A stretch of 64,000 nt of DNA, taken from contig JBBMOL010000065.1 in NCBI GenBank assembly GCA_037954665.1, positions 310,001 to 374,000 on the forward strand. The letters run 5' to 3'. A program made the position numbers and the translations under genes. The notes under the pieces were generated by a model. That model searched no databases, had not been told where the DNA came from, and saw nothing but the letters and a program-made list of their open reading frames with translations. This document shows positions 55,791 to 64,000 of this stretch, one piece after another. Within the stretch, counting starts at the first letter, position 1. Each line of letters opens with the position of its first letter. This DNA comes from Laguncularia racemosa (taxonomy: Eukaryota > Streptophyta > Magnoliopsida > Myrtales > Combretaceae).

Positions 55791-57055
55791 TTTTTGTGGA
55801 TACAATCTATTTGATATACCAATGTAATGTCTAGTAATTGTAGCACACTTGCTTCACAAAAACAATTCACGCCAAAACCAACTCACTCCGCCACTTATAC
55901 ACTTTACATACAACACACTAAATTCACGCAACAATAATATGTTGCAACTCTTCACTTCCATGGTAGCAACAAACAAAACTAACTAAAATGCTCCTTTAAA
56001 TGGCAACAACAACAAGAAACGGCAACAACAACTATACACTCCCACTTCCACCGCAACTTACATACATATACGGCAACAAATTCACAAGTGATAACCTTAA
56101 TGCAACTTTGCCACAAATGGTAAGAATCAATTTCAAATTCAAATGAAATATAATCAATACCACTCTTAACTACTTGAAGTAAATGGATGTGTTTCAATTC
56201 AAATTGTTTCCTCTTCTTCCACGCAAATTCAAATCTGGAAATTATACACTTCCACTTCCAATTTGCACACACAACACCATATACATTCCTACACACTCAC
56301 GGTGCACTATATCCACTTCAACACAATTTTCCAACCGAAATTAACACAACAAAGGCAGCATTTAAATTTGAAAATCAATCCACTTCACTAATTGCAACTC
56401 CTCCACATTTGGTAAGATGCAAATTTTCAAATTCAAAGAAGCACAATTAACTCCTTCACTCTTAATGCTTGTTTTGAAATCAAATAACTTCCTTTCTTAC
56501 ACACTAATCAAATATGGAAATTGCAAATATCCTCCACAATTCCGAATTCAACAATGCAAAAACAAACACAATTCCTTTCCTACATAATTTACACTTCCGA
56601 AATTGCACTACCTTCCTCTCCTTCACGGTGAAGTCAAGACAAAAAATTACAACAAGATATCCACTTCTACAACAACAAGTTTCAACTTCCCAAGTAAGAT
56701 ACTCACGCCAATTAGTACCAATACAAACAATTCAATTAATCCTCAATTTCAACAAGGATCAATCACGTAAACATCAAGGTAACAACAACAAAAAAAAATA
56801 CATTCACTTGATCCGAATTTCCACTCCCCTACAATTCGGTTCACAATGGTAATACCAAAAACTTTCAATTCCCAAACTTCAATCAACAAAACCCTTCTCA
56901 TAAACCTTCAATTAACTCACGGCAAGATGGAAACAAAGGACAATCCTAATTGCAACAATCTCTCCTCTTAACCATAAGCAACTCACGGCAATAGGAAGAT
57001 AACAATATAAGGATCAAAAATCTCAAATTCAACAATCCCTCCTCTTAAACCTTAA
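55791..57055 (-). other. Leader of element F
   Basis: CA-rich, about 1.26 kb, homologous to 50457-51685 with the same duplicated module (about 56095-56250 and 56380-56530). Contains about 50 bp near 55885-55930 that E lacks. No gene. Confidence 0.7.
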
Positions 57056-57067
57056 GCTCTGATACCA
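57056..57067 (-). other. Primer-binding site of element F
   Basis: Minus-strand TGGTATCAGAGC, the exact initiator tRNA-Met form, five bases before the LTR at 57073. Confidence 0.92.
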
Positions 57068-57072
57068 AATTA

Positions 57073-57974
57073 TGATGTGCTCAAAAGGGGGAATTCAAGC
57101 ACATACAAAAGAAGGGGAGAAATGGCTATGAACAACCACGGTGCAAGAAGGAAAATAGCCTCAATATTCCAAAAGAGAACCGAAATTGTTGATGAATAAC
57201 AATATATCAAATGACGATTGCTAGAATTGAAAACGAAATGGGATTCAATTCAATTCAAAAGTGATTCCAAATTTCGAAATTAGAACCCTAATTTCATAAG
57301 AACAAAAGTACATAAAAATAACTAAATCCTCACCAGATATGACTCACTAGTTTAGAATTAGGATCAACTTGTAATTTGTTGATATAACACACAACAAATC
57401 CAAGCCAACTCGCCACAATTTCACTAAGGAAATTGATAAGAGCAATTGCTTGAAAGAGGCACTCTCTCTCACGGCAAAGGGGTGTTTTTTTCTCAAAATA
57501 TCAAAAGCTCCTCAAAAACCTTAATTTGCAAGTATTTATACTTGCACCCTTTAGGGTTAAAATGACTAGAAAATCACAACTATGCCACTATAGGGTGGCC
57601 GGTCCTAAAGGTAAAATACAACCAAATAAAATGTCCCATAAAGCTTACAAAATAAATGGTTCAAACATAAATTACAAGTAAAGAAAATAATCTTCAGCAG
57701 GTAGCTTCATGATGGAATCTGTCGGTTCAACTCATCGCCGGTTCAGGTCGGTCCATAGATAACCCACAAGCTAAGTCTTAGCGAGTTTGTCCATCGCCTT
57801 GTGAAACCAAATAAGCATACCTGTTGGAATATACAATTCATGAATAAGATAAAAGAGGTTAGATAATAATTTATTCCGAGGTTGATCTGCTCGAAATGGG
57901 CCCTCATCGCCAAGATTTGAACTCCTTCAATTTTTGTCCTAATGATAGGTCTTGTCGGATTTTGATTCCCATCA
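57073..57974 (-). repeat. LTR of element F (5' LTR)
   Basis: 902 bp, close to 54177-55082. TATA palindrome at 57528-57545. The minus-strand open frame 57743-58015 is the LTR copy of the ORF tail. Confidence 0.92.
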
Positions 57975-57979
57975 AACTT

Positions 57980-58523
57980 CCTTGGAATAACTTGTCTAGG
58001 TGAGGCATAATGCATATCATTTGGAATATCATGCTTTTTAGGTTGTGTAGTCGTCTTGCCATATAACTATGAACATTGTCAATTGTAGAAATTTGGTATC
58101 TTCTAATGCTTATTATATTTTGTAGGAAGAGATTCAATGATAGAAAAAGGGTGCACTTTATCTGGCCATTAAAAAGAAAATGGATGGTAATTCCTTCATT
58201 TCCCCCATTAAAGCCCATATTCAAACTTTCTTCATTGATAAAGTTGATTGTGGAGTTGTTCCTAGTGAGAGTTTGAAGTTGTTGCTATTTCTAAAATTTA
58301 AATTCATAGTAGACCTGGTCTATGAAGAAATTGAGGTTCCATCATCATTGAGACCATTCGCCTATAACAATTTAAAAGTTCAACTCGCTATCAGTTTATT
58401 AAAAAATTTTCCCTTTCTTTCTTTCTATGCTTTTACTAGGATAAGTGGTATCTTGTAATACTCCTATACATTACATTTACTAAGGTTCTTGCTACATAAT
58501 TTGGAGGAAATTATTCTATTATC
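57980..58523. other. Unassigned interval
   Basis: About 540 bp. The plus-strand open frame at 58180-58458 (92 codons, MDGNSFISPIKAHIQTFFID...) has no resemblance I recognise and no supporting signal. I do not call a gene. Confidence 0.5.
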
Positions 58524-58528
58524 GGTAA

Positions 58529-59986
58529 TGATAAGATCACATTATAGTTATATTTTCTTTTGGATTTATATTAAATTTATTTCAATATTATAAGAAAATA
58601 TAAAGAAATGGTATTTAATGATGTTTATTGTGAAAATTTAGGTTTTGAGGACCTAAAAGTAAATTACAAGTTAATTGGAGGAGTTTTTCACGAAATTGAA
58701 GAAGCAAGTTAAGGATTGCATTGAAGGCTGCCGGCCTTGAGCCGACTTACATTGTTCCTCGGATATCCATTGTGAAAATCTCTCCAAAATCTTATCTTGA
58801 TTAATTTGCTGACTCAATTCTTCATCATATCAGCCTTATCCTCCTCCTCTTTGGATCTATAAATAGACCCCTTGTGTGAACCTTGGGAGCATCCCTTGTT
58901 TTTGATCTTTTGAATCATTAGAATTCCCTTGGGGAATTTAAGATTCTCTCTTCTTTTCTTTTACATTTCATGTTATTCCAAATTTTAGTTTGAAGAAAGA
59001 ATATTATTTTGCTGAAGTTTGCTTTAAATTGAAGAATTCTAGGAATCATTTTGGAAGATTGAAGTTCTACAAACTCTTGAAGATTATAGCAATTGTTTCA
59101 TTTACTTTATTTTCTTTTATGCCATTTATTAGTTTATTCTTGTTATTCAATATGAATTCCGTTGCACCTATTTATTTCAATTGTTTTTATGCAATCCATA
59201 CCATAATGTTCTAAATTATCCTTGTGGGAAACATGATGAAGCCATAATTCAAACTAAAATGATCATTGTACTCATGTTATAAGACATATAGATATACGGA
59301 ATTTTCATATAAGAAGTCCTGCTATGAATTGTATTTTGTAATTGAAATCAATGCATAGGAATTTAAATGACTCGAAAGAGAAATTTAGGTTTTATCAGGA
59401 ATTCATAAGGAAGATTTAATAATTTATGCGGAAGCGGCGTTATTAAATTTTATTAGAAATTGACCTAAGTGTTTCATGCAATATTTTTATTTAATTTTTC
59501 ACTAAGGGATTAGGAGAAATTATTTTAAAGATATTAGGCAATCATATGATTGGGAAATTTATGATTGTGAATTAGAATCCTCCATTGATTTTAATTAATG
59601 GGAGTTATTAAATCAAATTGGGGTTATGATACTTAAAACTTGAAAAAGGATTAAGGTTTTGTCAATTTCTTGTGAAAATCCATATAGCTATGAGTTATTA
59701 TAATATGAAGGCGATATGATTAGTAGAATTAGGGTGCATTCTAATTTCCCACCATTAATTCATCCTTTTTCAAACACAATTCTCTTTTTGCGCATTTAGT
59801 ATATTTCATTCACATTCGATTCTCATCAAATATCATTGCCTAAATAATAATAGAAATTGATATAGGTTTATTACTTAATCAATCTTCGTGGTTTGACACT
59901 CTTCTCTCACTATATTACTTGATCCGATCTGGTACACTTGACGGTATTTATTCACGCTCATTTTATATCTCTTTTTGCGTGGATCA
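58529..59986 (+). mobile_element. Solo LTR of family K
   Basis: 1458 bp from TGATAAGATCAC to GCGTGGATCA, with perfect duplications GGTAA (58524-58528 and 59987-59991). It matches the inverse of 27174-28659: the start, the AAATGGTAYTTAATSATG block, the GCCGGCC patch near 58730 and the region around GATCAAGTAAT near the end. TATAAATAGAC at 58859-58869 sets its direction as plus. No coding sequence; the 58990-59214 open frame is A/T-rich LTR. Confidence 0.88.
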
Positions 59987-59991
59987 GGTAA

Positions 59992-60216
59992 CATGTTATG
60001 TAATGTAGAACATTTTGTAAAGAAGAAGAAAAGGAGAAAAAATCTATCTTTTTTTTTAGTTAAATCAGTAACATATATATATATATATATAAGAGCTATT
60101 CTAATAATGGTAACTACAATATATAATATGTGCTCTTATAATTAGGTTATTCTAAATAAGGATAACAATATTTACTTCATATATTTTATGATACAACTTG
60201 ACTTTTTAATACTCCC
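59992..60216. other. A/T-rich interval, possible copia LTR remnant
   Basis: Contains an (AT)n tract at about 60073-60091. It lies directly downstream (minus strand) of the copia polypurine tract, so it may be the start of that element's 3' LTR. No boundaries could be set. Confidence 0.4.
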
Positions 60217-60770
60217 CCTCAAGTGGAGAGTGAATATCAAGAACTCCTAACTTACGTCTCATTGTTGTGAAAGCTTCCTTCCTTAATGGCTTAGTAAATA
60301 TATCAACTAGTTGTTTAGTTGAAGGAACATATTTAGTAGTGATTGAACCATCTTTAATTTTATCTTGAATGAAATGACAGTCTATTTCTATATGTCTGGT
60401 TCTTTCAAGAAATATTGGATTTGCTGCAATGTGTAAAGTTGCTCTATCGTCTCAGTTCAATACTGTTAGCTTTGAATGTATTATCCGTAAATCTTTAAAT
60501 AATGACCATATCTAAGATAACTCACAACATTTGTCAACCATAACTCTATATTCATCTTCTATTGAGGATAAAGAAGTTTCCTTTTGCCTTTTTGTTCTCT
60601 ATGAAATAAGAGAAGATTCCAAAAAAAAAAAAAAAAAATGCAATAACTTGTAGTTGATTTTTGAGACATTGGATAACCACCTCAATTTGAACCACAAAAG
60701 GCTTGCAAGGATAAATTGATTTATGAAGGAAAAAATAGACCTTGATCTGGATTATTCTTTAACTACCTCA
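60217..60770 (-). pseudogene. Ty1/copia RT end and RNase H remnant
   Basis: Minus-strand Ty1/copia fragment with stops. Order: LKNNPDQGLFFPS, LSLQAFC and GGYPMSQKSTTSYCI (first RNase H strand region), a run of 18 A's at about 60619-60636 that has inserted extra phenylalanine codons or shifted the frame, SSIEDEYRVMVDKCCELS (glutamate block), DDRATLHIAANPIFLERTRH, IEIDCHFIQDKI, STKQLVDIFTKPLRKEAFTT and LGVLDIHSPLEGEY. A purine-rich CTTGAGGGGGAGTAT, as in copia elements, ends it. The rest of the element is not in the window. Confidence 0.85.
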
Positions 60771-60990
60771 ATTTGAACCTATTCAATATGTGTATTGAAT
60801 AGGTAATGTTTGGGCAGGTAATAGTAAAATAAATTAGGCATGGGGTCGTTGAGAATGGTGTAAAGGTGTTGGTGATGGTGAAGTTGGAATAGGAGTGGGT
60901 TCCCATGTAATGGATGGCTTCTAAATTTTTTGCTCCTACTACCCTAGCTTTTAATTGGCCACAAAAAAAATAGTGGAATAATTTTTTTTC
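60771..60990. other. Unassigned interval before the LINE
   Basis: 220 bp without recognised features. The minus-strand open frame 60763-61038 shows no family resemblance and spans the likely LINE 5' edge. Confidence 0.45.
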
Positions 60991-61067
60991 TCTCCTAGGG
61001 TTTCTTGCCTTCCGTCCAAATTGCCGCCACTGCTGCATCTATGATAGGCGGCATCCCGCCTCTGTAG

Positions 61068-62809
61068 ATGGCTCCGTCATATGCTATAGCCCTTCTTGGA
61101 CGACCCTCCACTCCTGCTACCTTTGCAACACTACCTTCAGAATTCAACATGACATCCATGCTCACCGTTTATAAAGGAGAACCTACCTTCATCATCACCA
61201 AAGCCGAAAGTGAGCAACTCGCAAAACCTTTCCGCCTAGCTTTAATCGGAAAATTCTCAAAGGGAAGACCGAAGATGGACTATTTGAAAAAGGAATTTGA
61301 CAGAATTTGTTTCAAAGAGGGTTTCTCCATTAGAGCTATTGATTTTCGACACATCCTCATTAACTTCGATTTAGACGAAGACTACCAGCGGTGTTGGATT
61401 AGAGTCGTATGGACCATGGATTCATATGTGATGAGAGTCCTCAAATGGACACCCTCTTTTCGTCCAGATAAGGAATCATCCCTAGTTCCAGTTTGGGTTT
61501 CTTTAGAGAAACTTTTAATTTATCTTTTTGAAGAACGCTACTTGCGTCGGCTGGCCCTGATGATAGGTACGCCTCTCAAACTGGATGAAGCTACAAAGAA
61601 GAAAACTCGGCCTTCTGTAGCCCGAATTTGTATCGAAGTTGATCTCCTAACAAATCTACCAACGCGTCTTCGATTGGGGGAAGGAGATGAGATATACTTT
61701 CAAAAGGTCTGCATGAAGACCTCCCCTCCTATTGTCGTCTATGCAACACTATTGGCCATGCAGCAGAAAATTGTCGCAATCGGGGACCGAAAGCTGCTAT
61801 TACTGTACCTAAGAGTACCAGGGTAGCCGAGGTTAAAACAAGCCATCCAGCCAATTCCTGGAAAACATCTCAGGTACTGGAAAAACCCCCTTCCTCATCC
61901 GGGTTTCAAACTTCAGACAAAGCTAGCACACCCATGGATGCCCTTGATAAACAAGCTAATAAATTGCCAGCGTCTGATGATAAAATCTCTGATGGAATGT
62001 TAGTATCTGCAAACCTGTTCACGGACAAGTCTAAGGATAAAGAGTCGGAACCAGCTGAGAATGTGGATAAGCCAATTTATGAGAACAATACCTTAAAGTC
62101 CTCTGTTACAGAGGACTCTGCCAAAGGAAGATCAATTGAAGTTGGAGCTGTATACTCTAATTTGGATAAGTCATCGGATGGAATGCTAATATCGACAAAT
62201 CAGTTCACAGAGAAATCTAATGAAAAAGTGTCAGAACCAACTGTGAATGAGGATACACAAAGTTTAGACCGCCCAGTTCAAGAGAACAATACCATAAAGT
62301 CCTCTGTTGTAGAGGATGCTACCAAAGGAAGACCAAATGAAGTTACAGTCGTACACTCTAAGCAAGGACTTCGGCATAATAGCCCTAGCAAAGTGAATAT
62401 GATACTAGCTGCCCCAACATCATCTCAAGTAACAACACCCTTGCAAACTAATCCTAATTCTTCATCGGAAAATATCACTACTACTATTGCATCTCTGTAT
62501 GTGGAACTACCAAATATATCTGCTATTCCACTGGTGACAACATCCTCTCGTTTCAATGTGCTTGCTGATAATAATGAACAAGTGAATGAGGAAACAAACT
62601 ATGATTGGAATTTAGGGGAACCTCCTGATGTATCTAAAGACGCATTGTCACCTCGATAGCCCCCTCGCTTGACACAATCAGATGATGAAGCCACCACAAT
62701 AAAAAAACCCAGACGACACTTTAGCCCAACAAAGAAGATCACTTTTTGTCAAATAAATCCTCGACGCTCTGCGAGGATATCCGGTGACCCTAAACACCCC
62801 TCTGTTTAA
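61068..62809 (+). pseudogene. LINE ORF1 (DUF4283 and zinc-knuckle RNA-binding protein)
   Basis: The first frame (61068-61826) opens MAPSYAIALLGRPSTPATF and holds the DUF4283 domain: FRLALIGKFSKGRPKMDYLK, IRAIDFRHILINFDLDEDYQ, WIRVVWTMDSYVMRVLKWTP, VWVSLEKLLIYLFEERYLRR and a GTPLKLDEATKKKTRP loop. A one-base shift near 61725 moves the sense to another frame, where YCRLCNTIGHAAENC gives a CX2CX4HX4C knuckle. That frame stays open to TAG 62657-62659, then resumes (PRRHFSPTKKITF) to TAA 62807. The C-terminal half contains a tandem duplication of about 60 residues (61985-62165 and 62170-62365). Such proteins bind LINE RNA. Two lesions, therefore a pseudogene. Confidence 0.87.
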
Positions 62810-64000
62810 ATGATAAGTATGCTTTTCTGGAATGTGCATGGGATTGCTAACAAAGCATCTCATCGTCGTCTTAAGTTTCTAATACAATCTCATAAAATAT
62901 CACTAGTTGCCCTCTTAGAGCCGATGGCAAACATTGCTGTTCTCCAAGCGTTGAGGAATAAATTTAATCTTGCTATAACCCTCTCTTCTGCCAATAACAA
63001 AATTTGGATTCTTATTTCCAATGAATTTTCTGTGTTATCTGCAACCGATCATGAGCAGGTATTATCCTTGGAGGTAATCCATCATCATCTTCCCACCACA
63101 ATTTTGATATCTGTAGTTTATGCTTCCTCCACTACACAGGGCCGATTGGGTTTGTGGTCGACGATGCAGACTCTCTCCAGTTCTTCTCAAGGTATGCCAT
63201 GGCTAATAGGTGGAGATTTCAATGTCATTCATTCGGTGGATGAATATAAAGGAAACTCCACTCCTAATCAAGGGGCGATATCTGATTTCAATAATTGCAT
63301 AACTGAGTGCAATCTCATTGAGCTTCCAACCGTGGGGAATGAGTTCACTTGGCAAGGAGTTAGATCCAATGGTACAGTATTCAAGAAACTTGATCGCTTG
63401 CTGTTCTCAACGGATTGGATCTCCACGATTTAGGTAAACTCTATTCAGCATTTGAATTGATCTTCTTCAGATCACTGCCCTATCCTATTTCAATATCTGA
63501 AAGAGGCATCATCCAAGCTAAGTTTGTTTCAGTTCCAAAAGATGTGGCTGCGAAGACAAGGAATATTTGATATCATAAAGGAAAATTGGTCTCAGCCTAC
63601 AAATTCATATAGCATGCTAGTTTTCTCACTTAAACTTAGGCGACTCAAGTCTAGGCTTAAGGACTGGAATAAACAACATTTTGGGGATGTTTTTTGCAAT
63701 CTGAAGGATGCTGAAGCCCAGGTTTCCTGCCTAGAACAGTTGTATGAAGAGACTGTAGCAGTAGAAGACAGACTTAATTTGGAGAAGTCGAAATCAAATC
63801 TGTTCTCACGTCTCAGGGAGCACACAGGCTATATGCAACAGAAGTCCAAGATAAAATGGTTCAGGGATGGAGATGAAAATTCCACTCTATTTCACTCCTT
63901 TTTCGCAGACCGTCGTTCCAAAATGACGATCCATAAAGTCAGAAATGGAAGTGGTGATTGGATCTCATCCCCTACTGAACTAGAAGCAGAAGCTGTCCAA
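62810..64000 (+). pseudogene. LINE ORF2, endonuclease domain (partial)
   Basis: Starts at ATG 62810, directly after the ORF1 TAA. AP-type endonuclease: MLFWNVHGIANKASHRRLK, ISLVALLEPMA with the catalytic glutamate, VYASSTTQGRLGLW, WLIGGDFNVIHSVDEYKG, LPTVGNEFTWQG, KKLDRLLFS, and SSSDHCPILF at its end. Two nonsense codons (TAG 63431-63433, TGA 63458-63460) lie just before SSSDHCPI. After them the frame is open to the window end with LKSRLKDWNKQHFGDVF and KIKWFRDGDENSTLFHSFFA, the usual linker before RT. The endonuclease would nick target DNA to prime reverse transcription. Confidence 0.9.

Larger units (their letters stand above)
54177..57974 (-). mobile_element. Short non-autonomous CRM-like element F
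   Basis: 3798 bp, sister of element E in the same orientation, about 1.6 kb further on. LTRs 54177-55082 and 57073-57974, perfect duplications AACTT (54172-54176 and 57975-57979), PBS at 57056-57067. Internal layout is as in E: chimeric ORF and leader with the repeated module. The two copies have different target sites, so they are separate insertions, not a tandem duplication. Confidence 0.94.
60991..64000 (+). mobile_element. L1-type LINE, 5' part (cut by window end)
   Basis: Non-LTR retrotransposon on the plus strand: ORF1 with DUF4283 domain and zinc knuckle, then ORF2 with an AP-type endonuclease. The RT should follow beyond base 64000. The 5' edge is approximate. Frameshifts and nonsense codons in both ORFs show it is dead. 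ORF1 and ORF2 share one reading frame and are separated only by the TAA at 62807-62809. Confidence 0.9.

Noticed and set aside
54177..57974. Elements E and F as one tandem duplication
   Set aside because: Each has its own perfect and different target-site duplication, so they are separate insertions.
58180..58458. 92-codon open frame, candidate small gene
   Set aside because: No recognisable domain, no supporting signals, A/T-rich context next to retrotransposons.

Overview
This window is plant nuclear heterochromatin made almost entirely of retrotransposons. The lineages present (Tekay-like and CRM-like chromoviruses, a Tat/Ogre-type element with a second RNase H, an Athila-like gag-protease element, a Ty1/copia remnant and an L1-type LINE with a DUF4283 ORF1) occur together only in flowering plants. 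I cannot name the species. I recognise no host protein gene, rRNA or functional tRNA. What the sequence records is insertion history: I paired long terminal repeats (LTRs), primer-binding sites, polypurine tracts and 5-bp target-site duplications (TSDs) by eye.

Region 1 (1-22340). The oldest layer is a decayed plus-strand Tekay-like pol, cut into three pieces (1-569, 9389-9571, 20682-22340). The first cut is a CRM-like element (575-9383, minus, TSD AAAGG) whose gag is itself split by a 2.2-kb Tat-family solo LTR (5104-7303, TSD CTCCT). The second cut is a Tat/Ogre-type element (9577-20676, minus, TSD ATTAG/ATGAG). It has a nearly open RT-RNaseH-aRNaseH-integrase polyprotein, a probable intron before RT, a ~93-bp tandem array in its 3' UTR, and a deletion of most of gag and protease. 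Its LTR carries tRNA-like A and B boxes.

Region 2 (22341-48840). A four-deep nest: element I (22886-47034, TSD GATAT) holds element G (22967-42280), which holds two solo LTRs and element H (29447-40690), which holds an Athila-like element (30286-37340). I, G and H are related non-autonomous CRM-like derivatives without RT or integrase.

Region 3 (48841-60000). Two near-twin, apparently young short relatives, E (48842-52606, TSD GTAAA) and F (54177-57974, TSD AACTT), flank a plus-strand solo LTR of the G family (52933-54147, TSD TAACC). Another solo LTR follows (58529-59986, TSD GGTAA). E and F carry a chimeric ORF that joins the gag N-terminus to a pol-tail-like segment running into the 3' LTR.

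Region 4 (60000-64000). A copia RNase H remnant on the minus strand, then the 5' part of an L1-type LINE on the plus strand (damaged ORF1, then the ORF2 endonuclease), which leaves the window before its RT.

The most unusual observations are: (a) a ladder of LTRs that gain one or two extra PBS-plus-LTR-end units; (b) a matching ladder of internal deletions that always keeps the leader, the gag N-terminus and the pol tail reading into the LTR; (c) pol III-like boxes in the Tat-family LTR; and (d) an in-frame intron in the Tat/Ogre element.
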